Shown here piece by piece: positions 15,725 through 27,336 of a DNA stretch of 33,393 bases. A program made the translations under genes and the position numbers. The notes beneath the pieces were generated by a model, which saw only the letters and a list, made by a program, of their open reading frames with translations, did not search any database and was not told the DNA's origin. The stretch is from positions 1-33,393 of the forward strand of contig JAEMQS010000036.1 of NCBI GenBank assembly GCA_016463765.1. Reading direction: 5' to 3'. Positions within the stretch are counted from its first letter, which is position 1; the number at the start of each line of letters is the position of its first letter. Origin of the DNA: Solirubrobacteraceae bacterium. Lineage in GTDB: Bacteria > Actinomycetota > Thermoleophilia > Solirubrobacterales > Solirubrobacteraceae.

Positions 15725-16132
15725 ATGATCGACGGCATCTGCGAACTCACGCTCGAGGTCACCGACCTCGACCGCGCACTGGCGTTCTACGCCGGCACGC
15801 TCGGCCTCTCCGAACTCCAGCGCGAGGACGACCGTGTGTGGCTCGAGGTCAGCGAGCATGTCCGGCTCGGCCTGTGGACCCCGGGGGAGAAGGAGCACGG
15901 CGACCAGGGCGGCCGGCACGTCCACTTCGCGTTCTCCGCCAGCCCCGGTGGTCTCGACGACGTGTACGCCCGCCTGACCGAGGCCGGCCACGGTGTCGAG
16001 GGACCCATCGAGCACGACGGCGGCGACCGGTCGATCTACGTCGAGGACCCCGAGGGGAACGTCGTCGAGGTCTGGGACTTCCTCGCGCGCGGCGAGGGCG
16101 CGCGCGAGGGCATGGACGCGCTCGCCGACTGA
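15725..16132 (+). CDS. VOC-family (glyoxalase/bleomycin-resistance fold) protein
   Basis: A 135-residue vicinal-oxygen-chelate protein. The two beta-alpha-beta-beta-beta modules are evident: CELTLEVTDLDRALAFYAGTLGL at the start and HVHFAFSASPGGLDDVYARL in the middle, ending in SIYVEDPEGNVVEVWDF. Potential metal ligands (Glu/His in ELTLEV, HVHF and VVEVWD) are in place, so it could be a metal-dependent dioxygenase, glyoxalase-like enzyme or a drug-binding resistance protein. ATG 15725 is chosen because family similarity starts there; the upstream extension is not conserved-looking. It is the first of four closely packed rightward genes (gap of 32 nt to the AraC gene). With a second VOC gene and a UvrA-like gene following, a protective role against a reactive or DNA-damaging compound is plausible. 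Confidence 0.85.
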   Translation: MIDGICELTLEVTDLDRALAFYAGTLGLSELQREDDRVWLEVSEHVRLGLWTPGEKEHGDQGGRHVHFAFSASPGGLDDVYARLTEAGHGVEGPIEHDGGDRSIYVEDPEGNVVEVWDFLARGEGAREGMDALAD

Positions 16133-16157
16133 ACAAGTCGGTCCCATGTGGCACGAT
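16129..16157 (+). promoter_or_regulatory. Candidate leaderless promoter of the short araC-type gene
   Basis: CTGAAC (16129-16134), a spacer of exactly 17 nt, and CACGAT (16152-16157) are each one base from good -35 and -10 hexamers. The predicted start of transcription is 16164-16165, the first base of the GTG. The -35 box overlaps the stop codon of the preceding VOC gene. Confidence 0.4.
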
Positions 16158-16164
16158 CACCTCC

Positions 16165-16608
16165 GTGACCAGCCGATCCGCCGCGGCGCCTGACCGAAGC
16201 GACCTCGCGCGGCTGCGCCGCGTCCGCGACCGGATGGACCGCGAGTACGCGCAGCCCCTGGACGTCGAGGCGCTGGCCCGCGACGCCCTCATGTCGGCCG
16301 GGCACTTCAGCCGCGCGTTCAAGCGGGCGTACGGCGAGTCGCCCTACGCGTACCTGATGACCCGCCGCATCGAGCGCGCCATGGCGCTGCTGCGCCGCGG
16401 GGACCTCAGCGTCACCGAGGTCTGCTTCGAGGTGGGCTGCACCTCGCTGGGGACGTTCAGCACGCGCTTCACCGAACTTGTCGGCGTCTCGCCGAGCGTC
16501 TATCGCCGCGAGGCGGCGGACGCGACGGTGGGGATGCCGCCGTGTGTCGCCAAGCAGGTGACGCGACCGATCAGGAATCGAGAAGCGACGACCCCGACCC
16601 GCGCGTAG
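16165..16608 (+). CDS. Short AraC-type DNA-binding regulator
   Basis: A 147-residue protein that is essentially only the AraC DNA-binding domain. The first helix-turn-helix is LARDALMSAGHFSRAFKRAY (about 33-52), followed by YLMTRRIERAMALLRRGD, then the second unit VTEVCFEVGCTSLGTFSTRF. A basic, probably disordered tail of about 30 residues follows. It has no sensor domain, like SoxS/MarA-size activators, so its activity may depend on its level or on a partner. GTG 16165 is chosen because the domain begins soon after and a promoter places transcription start there. The stop is 10 nt before the second VOC gene, a common pairing in Actinomycetota. It probably activates its own operon with the VOC and UvrA-like genes. 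Confidence 0.85.
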   Translation: MTSRSAAAPDRSDLARLRRVRDRMDREYAQPLDVEALARDALMSAGHFSRAFKRAYGESPYAYLMTRRIERAMALLRRGDLSVTEVCFEVGCTSLGTFSTRFTELVGVSPSVYRREAADATVGMPPCVAKQVTRPIRNREATTPTRA

Positions 16609-16610
16609 CG

Positions 16611-17032
<422 letters not shown>

Positions 17033-17037
17033 CGCGC

Positions 17038-19386
<2,349 letters not shown>

Positions 19387-19430
19387 CGGGCTCACCGCGC
19401 CTGCGCGCGACAACCGCGCAACCTCATGTG

Positions 19431-19447
19431 AGTAGACACGTTCTACT
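19431..19447. promoter_or_regulatory. AGTAGA-N5-TCTACT dyad before the secreted BamE-like gene
   Basis: A perfect 6-bp inverted repeat with a 5-nt spacer ends 4 nt before the ATG at 19452. TACTGT (19444-19449) inside it fits the TAnnnT -10 pattern, but would start transcription slightly inside the reading frame. The dyad could be an operator or a small hairpin at the end of the UvrA-like transcript. Confidence 0.35.
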
Positions 19448-19451
19448 GTGT

Positions 19452-19967
19452 ATGAGGAAGGCAACGCTGACGACCATGACGGGCCTGCTGCTCGTCCTCC
19501 CTGCTTCCGCCTCCGCGGACTACTGCATGGGCGAAACGCGAACGACCCAGATCGAGCGGGCGACGGCGGACGTCGCCGTTGTCGCCGATCGAAGTGTCGG
19601 GCCGATCGCGATCGGGATGACGAGGCGGGAGGTCAGCGCGGTCTCCGGGCGGCCGACGCGGATGCGGACCGGCTGGCGCTGGCGGGTCTCGGGCATGCCG
19701 GTCACCGTGAAGTTCGGGCGCTACGGGCGCGCCTACTCCATCCTCGCCGACTCACGCCGGCTCACCGTCGGAGGGGTGGCGCTCCGTGCCGGTGCCGACG
19801 CCGTGCAGCCGCTGCTCACGGGAGCCATTCGAAGCGAGTGCCTTGGACAGGATGTGACGTTGACCGTGTCGAACGCTGCGCGCCCGCGGCTGACCAGCGT
19901 CACCTTCCCGGTACAAGAGCGCTGGCTGCCGCGGGTGACCGTCGTCGACGGCGCGTTGCGCCGCTGA
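19452..19967 (+). CDS. Small secreted protein with BamE/SmpA-like motif
   Basis: A 171-residue exported protein. Residues 1-22 are a signal peptide (MRKATLTTMTGLLLVLPASA, cut before DYC). The segment SVGPIAIGMTRREVSAVSGRP matches the 'I-x-I-G-M-T-x-x-E-V-x-x-x-x-G-x-P' signature of the BamE/SmpA and beta-lactamase-inhibitor-like fold, a small two-domain module used for protein-protein contacts at the cell envelope. A second half-repeat may start at SRRLTVGGVALRAGADAVQP. Two cysteines (in DYCMG and SECLG) could form a disulfide outside the cell. I do not recognise a named homologue. It lies 65 bp after the UvrA-like gene on the same strand but is probably functionally separate. Its stop is 3 bp from the stop of the convergent thiolase gene. 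An internal ATG at 19476 is an alternative start. Confidence 0.75.
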   Translation: MRKATLTTMTGLLLVLPASASADYCMGETRTTQIERATADVAVVADRSVGPIAIGMTRREVSAVSGRPTRMRTGWRWRVSGMPVTVKFGRYGRAYSILADSRRLTVGGVALRAGADAVQPLLTGAIRSECLGQDVTLTVSNAARPRLTSVTFPVQERWLPRVTVVDGALRR

Positions 19968-19970
19968 CGC

Positions 19971-21152
19971 TCAGCGCACCTCGAACAGCCCTGCCGCGCC
20001 CATCCCGCCGCCGACGCACATCGTCACGACCACGTGCTCGACGCTGCGCCGACGGCCCTCGATCAGCGCGTGGCCGACGAGCCGCGTACCGCTCATCCCG
20101 TACGGGTGGCCGACGGAGATCGCGCCGCCGTCGACGTTCAGGCGCTCCGGGTCGATGCCCAGCCGGTCGCGGCAGTAGAGGGTCTGCACGGCGAACGCCT
20201 CGTTGAGCTCCCACAGGCCGATGTCGTCGATGTTCAGGCCGTTGCGCTCGAGCAACCGGGGGATGGCGAACACCGGGCCGATGCCCATCTCGTCGGGCTC
20301 GCACCCGGTGACGACGAGGTCGCGGAACACGCCCAGCGGCGCCAGCCCGCGCTCGGCGGCCAGGTCCGCGTCCATGACGACCGACGCCGCCGCGCCGTCG
20401 GAGAGCTGGCTGGCGTTGCCCGCCGTCACGGTGCCGCCCTCGATGACCGGCTTCAAGCCGGCGAGCCCGTCGAGCGTCGTGCCCGGCCGGTTGCACTCGT
20501 CCATCGTCAGCGTGACCTCCTCGAAGGACTCCTCGCCCGTCGCGCGGTCGACGACCTTCTTCGTCGCGGTCATCGGCACGATCTCGTCGTCGAACCGGCC
20601 GGCCTCCTGCGCGGCGGCGGTGCGGCGCTGGCTCTCCAGCGAGTAGGCGTCCTGCTCCTCGCGGCTGATCGCGTAGCGCTCGGCGACGACCTCGGCGGTC
20701 TGGAGCATCGTCATGAAGATCTCGGGCTTGTGCTGGGCCAGCCAGGGGTCCTCGGCCTCGAAGAGGTTCATGTGGTCGTTCTGGACGAGGCTGATCGACT
20801 CGAGCCCGCCGGCGACGACCGCGCGGTTCTGCCCGGAGATGACCTGCTGCGCGGCGAGCGCGATGGTCTGCAGACCGGTGCTGCAGAACCGGTTGACCGT
20901 CACACCCGGCACCGTCACCGGCAGCCCGGCGCGCAGCGCCACCTGGCGGGCGATGTTCGCGCCCGTCGTGCCCTCGCCGAGGGAGCCGCCCACGATGACG
21001 TCGTCGACCTCCTCCGGGGCGAGTCCGGCGCGCTCGACGGCGGCGGACACCGCATGGGCGCCGAGCGTCGCCCCATGGGTGTGGTTCAGCGCGCCGCGGT
21101 AGGCCTTGCCGATCGGCGTGCGGGCGGTCGAGACGATGACGGCTTCGGGCAT
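19971..21152 (-). CDS. Acetyl-CoA C-acyltransferase (thiolase)
   Basis: A 393-residue thiolase that cleaves 3-ketoacyl-CoA with CoA to release acetyl-CoA, or the reverse. The catalytic set is complete: the nucleophile C90 in [12 protein letters not shown], the NEAFA motif ([10 protein letters not shown]), the GHP histidine ([12 protein letters not shown]) and the C-terminal [10 protein letters not shown] cysteine. The AAGGAC ribosome site precedes ATG 21152. It is the last gene of a seven-gene leftward operon (11 nt after the MFS gene), supplying the chain-cleaving last step for the ACAD, hydratase and SDR enzymes encoded before it. Length and motifs suit a degradative 3-ketoacyl-CoA thiolase. 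Chain-length preference cannot be read. Confidence 0.92.
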   Translation of the reverse strand: MPEAVIVSTARTPIGKAYRGALNHTHGATLGAHAVSAAVERAGLAPEEVDDVIVGGSLGEGTTGANIARQVALRAGLPVTVPGVTVNRFCSTGLQTIALAAQQVISGQNRAVVAGGLESISLVQNDHMNLFEAEDPWLAQHKPEIFMTMLQTAEVVAERYAISREEQDAYSLESQRRTAAAQEAGRFDDEIVPMTATKKVVDRATGEESFEEVTLTMDECNRPGTTLDGLAGLKPVIEGGTVTAGNASQLSDGAAASVVMDADLAAERGLAPLGVFRDLVVTGCEPDEMGIGPVFAIPRLLERNGLNIDDIGLWELNEAFAVQTLYCRDRLGIDPERLNVDGGAISVGHPYGMSGTRLVGHALIEGRRRSVEHVVVTMCVGGGMGAAGLFEVR

Positions 21153-21163
21153 GGTGAGGTCCT

Positions 21164-22570
21164 TCAGGTCGGGTTCGGGGTGGGGAGGTGAGGCAGGCCG
21201 CGGAGGACCAGCAGGACGCTGGCCGCGCAACCGGCGCCGGCGAGGAGGAAGACGGCGGCGAACGCGGTCGGTGACGGGGTGGCCGCGCTGGCCAGGACGC
21301 TGACGACGAGCGCGCTGCCCAGCGCCCCGCCGACCCAGCGCGCGATCGAGTTCATGGCGTTGGCGACGGCGGTGTCCCGCGCGTGCGTGGCGGCCATGAG
21401 CAGCATCGGCATCGCGGCGTAGGCGATGCTCACCGAGCTCAGCACGACGATGGTGCAGGCGAGGATCACCCACGCCTCGGGCGGGATCGTCGCCAGGCCC
21501 GCGAAGCCGGCGGCACCGAGAAGACCCGCGGCGGCCAGCGTGCGGCGCGGGCCGAAGCGGTGGACGAGCTCGCCGCCGAGCTGCGCGGCGATCGCCGAGC
21601 CGATGGTGCCCGGAAGCAGGAAGACGAGCGCGGTGGTCAGGACCGAGGCGTCGAAGCCCGGCAGCCCGTCGCCGCCGGGTGACTGCACCAGCCGCACGAC
21701 GCCCAGGAAGCACGTGAAGTTCGCCAGGCCGACGAACAGGCCCGCGAGGTTCGTCACGAGCACCGGGCGGTCGGCGAGCATCACGGGGTCGACCAACGGC
21801 GCGGGCACGCGGCGCTCCCACCACAGCCAGAAGCCCAGGACGGCCACCCCGGCGGCCAGACATCCGACGAATCTCCGCGAGCCGAGCCCCCACGCCGGGG
21901 CCTCGGTCAGCGCGAGCAGCACGAGCAGCAGGCCGCCGGCCAGGATCACGGCGCCCGCGTAGTCCAGGCGGCCGTTGCCTCCCGGCGCGGCGCGATGGGG
22001 GATCGCCCACCAGACGCCCGCCAGCGTCACCGCGCTGACGATCGTCGCGAACCAGAAGACGCGGTGGTAGTCGCCGCCGTCGACGGTCAGCAGCCCGCAC
22101 GCCACGAGCCCGACGCCCGCGCCGAAGCTCAGCATGCCGCTCACCACCGCGGTGGTGCGGGTGACCGACGGCCCCTCGCGTTCGTCGCGCACGATGCCGA
22201 TCGCGAGCGGGAACACCGCGCCGCTGGCGCCCTGTAGCACCCGCGCGAGGAGCAGCAGGGCGAACGAGGACGTGAGCGCGGCGAGCAGCGACCCGATGAG
22301 GCACGCGCCGATGGCGACGGCCATGAGGCGGCGGCGCCCGTGCAGGTCACCGAGCCGGCCCAGGACGGGCGTCAGCACCGCGCACGCCAGGAGGTTGATC
22401 GTGACCGCCCAGGTCGCGGCCGACGTGCTGATCGCCAGGTCGCGCGCGATCGCATCGACGGCCGGGACGACGAGCGCCTGCATGCACGAGACGACGATCG
22501 CGCCGAGGCCGAGCACGGGCAGCAGGGCGGCGCGCCGCAGCGCGCCGGTCCGGGGCGGCGCGAGGGTCAC
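21164..22570 (-). CDS. MFS transporter, DHA2-like, within the catabolic operon
   Basis: A 468-residue major-facilitator protein with about 14 predicted helices. Motif A is [13 protein letters not shown] near 71-83, followed by [20 protein letters not shown] in helix 4, and an [12 protein letters not shown] segment where motif C is expected. It starts with GTG 13 nt after the stop of the APH-type kinase gene and ends 11 nt before the thiolase. Embedded in a catabolic operon, it may take up the growth substrate or export an overflow intermediate; sequence does not tell which. It is clearly different from the exporter at 4418. Upstream translation probably feeds it, as no strong ribosome site is visible. 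Confidence 0.87.
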   Translation of the reverse strand: MTLAPPRTGALRRAALLPVLGLGAIVVSCMQALVVPAVDAIARDLAISTSAATWAVTINLLACAVLTPVLGRLGDLHGRRRLMAVAIGACLIGSLLAALTSSFALLLLARVLQGASGAVFPLAIGIVRDEREGPSVTRTTAVVSGMLSFGAGVGLVACGLLTVDGGDYHRVFWFATIVSAVTLAGVWWAIPHRAAPGGNGRLDYAGAVILAGGLLLVLLALTEAPAWGLGSRRFVGCLAAGVAVLGFWLWWERRVPAPLVDPVMLADRPVLVTNLAGLFVGLANFTCFLGVVRLVQSPGGDGLPGFDASVLTTALVFLLPGTIGSAIAAQLGGELVHRFGPRRTLAAAGLLGAAGFAGLATIPPEAWVILACTIVVLSSVSIAYAAMPMLLMAATHARDTAVANAMNSIARWVGGALGSALVVSVLASAATPSPTAFAAVFLLAGAGCAASVLLVLRGLPHLPTPNPT

Positions 22571-22583
22571 CGGCCGGGCCGGC

Positions 22584-23630
22584 TCACAGCCCGGACTGCT
22601 CCGCGATCGCCAGCGCGCGGGTGACGAGGTCGTCGACCGTCTGCGCTGTCGGCCGCTGCTCCGATGCTGCGTTGCGCGGTTCGTCGATCGACCGGCGCAG
22701 GACGCCCTCGCAGATGATCGCGACCTTCCACAGCCCGAGGACGTGCCAGAACCCGAGCGTGCTCAGGTCGCGGCCCGTGACCTCGGCGTACGTCTCCGCA
22801 AGCTCGGCCCGGTTGGGGAAGCCCGGCAGTGCAGGGCCCTGAAAGACCGCGGGCGCCGGGTCGTCGTCCTGCGGCCAGTAGGCGAGCAGGCCGCCGAGAT
22901 CGGCAATCGGGTCGCCGAGCGTGCAGAGCTCCCAGTCCAGGACGCCGACGACATCGCCGTGGTCGCGGTCGGTGATGACGTTGAGCAGGTGGAAGTCGCC
23001 GTGGACGAGCGTGATCTCGCCCGGGTCGGGCATCGCGTGCTGCAGCCGCGCGTGGAGGTCGTCGATCGCCGGGATCTCGCGGGTCTTCGAGCGCTCCCAT
23101 TGGCCGTACCAGCGCTTGAGCTGGCGTGCGGCGTACGGCTTGCGCGACGCGAGGTCGGCCAGGCCCGCGCGGTCGAGGTCGACGGCGTGGATCTGCCCGA
23201 GGGTCCGCGCGAGTGACAACCCGATCTCCCGGCGGCGTGCGGTCGGCAGGGATTCGGCGATGGCCTGGTTCTCGACGACCACGCCGTCGACGTACTCCAT
23301 GAGCACGAGCGGGACGTTGCTGACGGTCGGGTTCGTGCTCAGGCCGAACATCCGCGGGGTGGGGACGGCGGTGTCCTGCAGGCCGGACAGGATCCGGTGC
23401 TCGCGCGCGACATCGTGTGCCGAGGCGAGCAGTTCCCCGAGCGGCGGGCGGCGCAGCACCCACGACCCGCCGGCCTCGTCGCGCACCAGGTAGGTGAGGT
23501 TCGACTGGCCCTGCCCGATCCGGGTGAACCGCAGGCCGCCGTGCGCGCCGATGCCGAGCCCGCCGATCCACTGGCTGACCGCCTCGACGTCGAGGCCGGT
23601 GACGTGGCGCTGGGCGGCGGACACGGTCAC
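22584..23630 (-). CDS. APH-type phosphotransferase (ACAD10/11- and LvaA-like kinase)
   Basis: A 348-residue kinase of the aminoglycoside-phosphotransferase fold, in the branch associated with acyl-CoA metabolism. The N-lobe has GQGQSNLTYLVRDEAG and WVLRRPPLGELL. The C-lobe has the Brenner motif VHGDFHLLNVI and the metal-binding VLDWELCTLGDPIADLG, both intact. In animals this domain is fused to ACAD10/ACAD11. In Pseudomonas LvaA it phosphorylates the 4-hydroxyl of 4-hydroxyacyl-CoA. Here the matching ACAD is in the same operon. The GTG start is set by GGAGGG at 23639-23644 and overlaps the preceding SDR stop (GTGA). Aminoglycoside resistance is unlikely given this context. The substrate is inferred from the family. 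Confidence 0.88.
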   Translation of the reverse strand: MTVSAAQRHVTGLDVEAVSQWIGGLGIGAHGGLRFTRIGQGQSNLTYLVRDEAGGSWVLRRPPLGELLASAHDVAREHRILSGLQDTAVPTPRMFGLSTNPTVSNVPLVLMEYVDGVVVENQAIAESLPTARRREIGLSLARTLGQIHAVDLDRAGLADLASRKPYAARQLKRWYGQWERSKTREIPAIDDLHARLQHAMPDPGEITLVHGDFHLLNVITDRDHGDVVGVLDWELCTLGDPIADLGGLLAYWPQDDDPAPAVFQGPALPGFPNRAELAETYAEVTGRDLSTLGFWHVLGLWKVAIICEGVLRRSIDEPRNAASEQRPTAQTVDDLVTRALAIAEQSGL

Positions 23631-24454
23631 GACGACATCCCTCCGAAGGCGCCGCCGCTGACGGTGAGCACCTGGCCGCTGACGAAGTCCGACCACGGCG
23701 AGGCGAGGAACAGCACGCCGCCCGCCGCCTCGTACGGCGTGCCGGGACGGCCGATCGGGACCATCGTCGCGGCGAGCCCGCGCATCTGCTCGGGGACGCC
23801 GAGCTGCACCTTCTCGCCGTCGATCTCGAACGTGTTCTCGTCGGTCTTCGCCGCGATCATCCGCGTGTCGATCCACGAGAACGCGACGGCGTTGACGTTG
23901 ACCTTGAACTGGCCCCACTCCTTGGCCAGCGTCTTGGTCAGCCCCACGATGCCGGCCTTGCCCGCCGCGTAGTTGGCCTGGCCCGGGTTGCCCATCGTTC
24001 CCGATGTCGAGGAGATGTTGATGATCTTGCGGAAGCGCTCCTCGCCCGCGTCGCGCTCGGCCTTCGCCGGCTCGCGCAGGTGCGGCGCCGCGGCCCTGAT
24101 GACCTTGAACGGCACCACGAGGTGGATGTCGAGCATCCGCTGGAACCAGTCGTCGCGCATCTTGTGGATCGGTGCGTCGAGCGAGTAGCCGGCGTTGTTG
24201 ACGATGATGTCGATCTGCCCGAAGCCGTCGATCGCCGCGGCGATCAGGCGGTCCGGGGCGTCGTCCTTCGTCAGGTCGGCGGTGAACGCGAGCGTGTCGC
24301 CGTCGATCCCGTCCGCGGCCGCGGTCAGGCGGTCGCCGTCGAGGTCGGCGAGGACGACGCTCGCCCCCTCGGCCGACAGCCGCTGCGCGGTCGCCAGGCC
24401 GATGCCCTGCGCGGCCCCGGTGACCACCGCGACCTTGCCGTCCAGCTGCCCCAT
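23627..24454 (-). CDS. SDR-family oxidoreductase, FabG-like
   Basis: A 275-residue classical short-chain dehydrogenase/reductase. The cofactor loop TGAAQGIG is at 12-19, acidic VLADLDG after strand 2 favours NAD(H), NNAG is at 86-89, and the catalytic Ser148/149-Tyr162-Lys166 set is intact (NISST, NYAAGK). An insertion of charged residues (about 127-143) before the catalytic strand and a long lid (about 195-230) mark a subgroup often found in actinobacterial beta-oxidation clusters. It likely oxidises a 3-hydroxyacyl-CoA or related alcohol. Its ATG overlaps the stop of the other SDR gene (TGATG) and its stop overlaps the kinase start (GTGA), so translation is tightly coupled. Confidence 0.9.
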   Translation of the reverse strand: MGQLDGKVAVVTGAAQGIGLATAQRLSAEGASVVLADLDGDRLTAAADGIDGDTLAFTADLTKDDAPDRLIAAAIDGFGQIDIIVNNAGYSLDAPIHKMRDDWFQRMLDIHLVVPFKVIRAAAPHLREPAKAERDAGEERFRKIINISSTSGTMGNPGQANYAAGKAGIVGLTKTLAKEWGQFKVNVNAVAFSWIDTRMIAAKTDENTFEIDGEKVQLGVPEQMRGLAATMVPIGRPGTPYEAAGGVLFLASPWSDFVSGQVLTVSGGAFGGMSS

Positions 24455-25227
24455 CAGGCGACCACCGGCTCCGGCGTACTCGGCGCACCCAGGATCTGGC
24501 CGCCGTCCATGAGCAGCGTCTCGCCGGTGATCCAGCTCGCCGCATCGCTGGCCAGGAACGCCACCGCGGAGGCGACGTCCTCGGGCTCGCCGATACGGCC
24601 GAGCGGTGTCGTGGCCGCGACCGCGTCCTCGTGCTCCTTCCACAGCGCCTCGGCCAGCCGCGTCCGGACCACGCCCGGGGCGACCGCGTTGACGCGCACG
24701 CCCGGCGCCAGCTCCAGCGCGAGCTGCTTGGTGATGTGGATGAGCGCGGCCTTCGACGCGTGGTAGACGCCGAGGTTCGGCCCGACGACGAGCCCGCCGA
24801 GCGACGCGGTGTTCACGACGGTCCCGCCGTGCTCCTGCATCCACGCGCGCCACGCGAGGCCGGTCCACAGGACCGGCGCCCAGAGGTTCACGTCGAACGT
24901 CTTGGCGAAGCGGCCGTGGTCCTGGTCGACGACCGGCCCGAACGCGGGGTTCGTGCCGGCGTTGTTGACGAGGATGTCGAGGCTGCCGAAGCGCTCGATG
25001 GTGAAGTCGACGCACTTCTGCGCGGCCTCCTCGTCGACGGCGTGCGCGCCGAAACCGACGGCGCGCTCGCCCAGCCCGGAGGCGGCCTCGTCGGCCGCCT
25101 CCTGCTTGCGGGACGTCAGGACGACGCTGGCCCCGGCGTCGACGAGCGCCTGCGCGATCGCCAGGCCGATGCCGCGTGACGCGCCGGTGACGATCGCGGT
25201 GCGTCCGCTGAGGTCGAGGCCCGCCAT
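24454..25227 (-). CDS. SDR-family oxidoreductase
   Basis: A 257-residue classical SDR. Motifs: TGASRGIG at 14-21, LTSRKQ after strand 2 (the Arg/Lys suggests NADP(H)), NNAG at 88-91, catalytic S142 (NTASLGG), Y155 and K159 (YHASK), and the C-terminal ITGETLLMDGG. The different cofactor signature from the neighbouring SDR suggests the two act at different steps, one perhaps oxidising a hydroxyl to a ketone and the other reducing or isomerising. It begins 1 nt after the ACAD stop (TGACATG) and overlaps the next SDR by one base. The ribosome site is weak, in keeping with coupled translation. Confidence 0.9.
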   Translation of the reverse strand: MAGLDLSGRTAIVTGASRGIGLAIAQALVDAGASVVLTSRKQEAADEAASGLGERAVGFGAHAVDEEAAQKCVDFTIERFGSLDILVNNAGTNPAFGPVVDQDHGRFAKTFDVNLWAPVLWTGLAWRAWMQEHGGTVVNTASLGGLVVGPNLGVYHASKAALIHITKQLALELAPGVRVNAVAPGVVRTRLAEALWKEHEDAVAATTPLGRIGEPEDVASAVAFLASDAASWITGETLLMDGGQILGAPSTPEPVVA

Positions 25228-25228
25228 G

Positions 25229-26488
25229 TCAGCTCGCCGCCACGGCGGCCGGCGCGCCGTTGCCGGCCGCGACGCTCGCGGTGGCCTCGTGCTTGCGCAG
25301 CTCGCGCTGGGCGAGCGTCCTCTTGTGCACCTCGTCGGGGCCGTCGGCGAGCCGCAGCGTGCGCTGGTGCGCCCAGAAGCTCGCGAGCGGGAAGTCGTCG
25401 GAGACGCCGCCGCCGCCGTGGACCTGGATCGCGCGGTCGATGACCTTCAGCGCCATCTCGGGCGCCGCGACCTTGATCGCCGCGATCTCCGTGCGGGCGT
25501 GCCGGTTGCCGACCGTGTCCATGAGCCACGCGGTCTTCATCGTGAGCAGGCGGACCATCTCGATCTCGATCCGCGACTCCGCGATCCAGTCCTGGATGTT
25601 GGCGTTCTCGGAGACCGCCTTGCCGAACGTCGTGCGGGCCTGGGCGCGCTGGCACATGAGATCGAGCGCGCGCTCGGCCATGCCGATCGAGCGCATGCAG
25701 TGATGGATGCGGCCGGGCCCGAGGCGCGCCTGGCTGATCATGAAGCCGTCGCCCTCGCCGGCGAGCAGCGCGCTTGTCGGGACGCGGACGTTCTCGAAGT
25801 TGACCTCGGCGTGGCCCTCGCGGTCCTGGTAGCCGAAGACCGGCAGGCCGCGCATGATCGTGACGCCCGGGGTGTCGAGCGGGACGACCATCATGCTCTG
25901 CTGCTTGTGCTTCGGGCCGTCGGGGTTCGTCTTGCCCATGACGATGAGCACCTTGCAGTTCTGGTGCAGGGCGTTCGACGTCCACCACTTGCGGCCGTTC
26001 AGGACGTACTCGTCGCCGTCGCGCTCCATGCGCAGCTGGATGTTCGTCGCGTCGGAGCTGGCGACGAACGGCTCGGTCATGCCGAACGCCGAGCGGACCT
26101 CACCGTCGAGCAGCGGGCGCAGCCACTTCTCCTTGTGCTCGTCGGTGCCGAACAGCGTCAGCACCTCCATGTTCCCGGTGTCCGGGGCCGAGCAGTTGCA
26201 CGCCTCCGGGGCGAGGTGCGGGCTGCGGCCCATGATCTCGGCCAGCGGCGCGTACTCGGCGTTCGTCAGGCCGGGGCCCCACTCCTCATGCGGGTGGAAG
26301 AGGTTCCACAGGCCGCGCTCGTGCGCGTCGGCCTTGAGCTCCTCGATGATCGGCGGGTGGAAGTTCGGATTCCCCGACTCCCGCATCTGCTCCTCGTAGA
26401 CCTTCTCCGCCGGGTAGATCCGCTCGTCCATGAACGCCTGGAGGCGCTCCTGGTAGGACTTGCAGCGGTCGGTCAGCTCGAATTCCAT
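25229..26488 (-). CDS. Acyl-CoA dehydrogenase, ACAD11-like
   Basis: A 419-residue flavoprotein. The sequence carries the markers that set ACAD10/ACAD11-like enzymes apart from ordinary acyl-CoA dehydrogenases: [50 protein letters not shown], and above all [20 protein letters not shown]. The C-terminal FAD/substrate segment [16 protein letters not shown] and [16 protein letters not shown] are normal. In this branch (and LvaC of Pseudomonas) the enzyme is reported to act on 4-phosphoacyl-CoA, removing phosphate and relocating the hydroxyl to C3, rather than simple desaturation. ATG 26488 has an AAGGAG ribosome site inside the end of the hydratase gene 7 nt before. The APH kinase that would make its substrate is three genes downstream. 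Family match is strong; the exact reaction is inferred. Confidence 0.92.
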   Translation of the reverse strand: MEFELTDRCKSYQERLQAFMDERIYPAEKVYEEQMRESGNPNFHPPIIEELKADAHERGLWNLFHPHEEWGPGLTNAEYAPLAEIMGRSPHLAPEACNCSAPDTGNMEVLTLFGTDEHKEKWLRPLLDGEVRSAFGMTEPFVASSDATNIQLRMERDGDEYVLNGRKWWTSNALHQNCKVLIVMGKTNPDGPKHKQQSMMVVPLDTPGVTIMRGLPVFGYQDREGHAEVNFENVRVPTSALLAGEGDGFMISQARLGPGRIHHCMRSIGMAERALDLMCQRAQARTTFGKAVSENANIQDWIAESRIEIEMVRLLTMKTAWLMDTVGNRHARTEIAAIKVAAPEMALKVIDRAIQVHGGGGVSDDFPLASFWAHQRTLRLADGPDEVHKRTLAQRELRKHEATASVAAGNGAPAAVAAS

Positions 26489-26495
26489 GGTGGGA

Positions 26496-27308
26496 CTAGC
26501 TCCTTGCGGGGAGGGACGGGAAGGCAGGCGGGCGCTGTTCGAGGTAGCTCGACACGCCCTCGGCGACGTCGGGCCAGGTGAACGACTCGAGCATCAGCGC
26601 GTCGGATTCCTCGATGGCCTGATCGAGGGTCTGGTCCTGGTGGCGCTGGACTTGGTTCTTGATGGCGGCCATCGACTGCGGTGAGCAGTTCGCGGCCAGG
26701 TCCTGGGCGTAGGCGACGGCCTCGTCGAGGAGCGCGTCGGGCTCGACGAGCCGGCTGACGAGCCCCATCCGCAGGGCCTCCTCGCCCTGGACGACGCGGC
26801 CGGAGAGCAGCAGGTCGAGCGCGTTGCTCGTCCCGACCAGCCGGGGCAGCATCCACGACATGCCGTACTCGGCGATGAGGCCGCGGCGGACGAAGGCGGT
26901 GGTGAACTTCGCCTTGGGGGTGGCGAAGCGGATGTCGCAGTACAGCGCCTCGACGAGCCCCAGCCCGGCGGCCGCGCCGTTGACCGCGGCGATCATCGGC
27001 TTGCGGATCGTCAGCGGGAACGCGCGGGGGCGGGGGCGCTGGACGACCTTGACCTCCTGGCCGTCGCCGACCTGCTGGAGGTCGTCCATGTCGGCGCCGG
27101 CGCAGAAGCCGCGGCCCGCGCCGGTGACGACGATGGCGCGGACGTCGCCGTCGTTCTCGGCCTCGTCGAGCAGTTCGAAGTAGCGGTCCTCGAGCTCGTT
27201 GTTCCAGGCATTCAGCCGGTCGGGCCGGTTGAGCGTGAGGACGAGCACCGCGCCGCGCCGCTCGGCGAGCACGGTGTCGGTTGTCGGTGGGGCGAGGCTG
27301 TCGGTCAT
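26496..27308 (-). CDS. Enoyl-CoA hydratase/isomerase (crotonase family)
   Basis: A 270-residue crotonase-fold enzyme. The two oxyanion-hole peptides are present ([13 protein letters not shown] and [16 protein letters not shown]), and the segment [19 protein letters not shown] provides a candidate catalytic Glu (AEYG). One acidic residue of a standard hydratase pair may be replaced (AAAGLG where hydratases often have a Glu shortly after), so isomerase or other crotonase chemistry is possible. It is the first gene of the seven-gene leftward operon. The start ATG has GGAG 9 nt upstream. Just before it lie the third copy of the operator-like TTGA-N8-TCAA motif and, further up, the terminator of the ABC operon. 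Confidence 0.9.
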   Translation of the reverse strand: MTDSLAPPTTDTVLAERRGAVLVLTLNRPDRLNAWNNELEDRYFELLDEAENDGDVRAIVVTGAGRGFCAGADMDDLQQVGDGQEVKVVQRPRPRAFPLTIRKPMIAAVNGAAAGLGLVEALYCDIRFATPKAKFTTAFVRRGLIAEYGMSWMLPRLVGTSNALDLLLSGRVVQGEEALRMGLVSRLVEPDALLDEAVAYAQDLAANCSPQSMAAIKNQVQRHQDQTLDQAIEESDALMLESFTWPDVAEGVSSYLEQRPPAFPSLPARS

Positions 27309-27336
27309 GAGCGGTGTCTCCGGTGTCTAACTGAAG

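Noticed and set aside
22584..23630. Aminoglycoside-resistance kinase
   Set aside because: The APH fold is shared, but operon context and ACAD-associated sequence features point to acyl-CoA metabolism.
24809..26581. Rightward 590-codon frame opposite the SDR and ACAD genes
   Set aside because: It spans two well-recognised genes on the other strand and has shadow-type composition.
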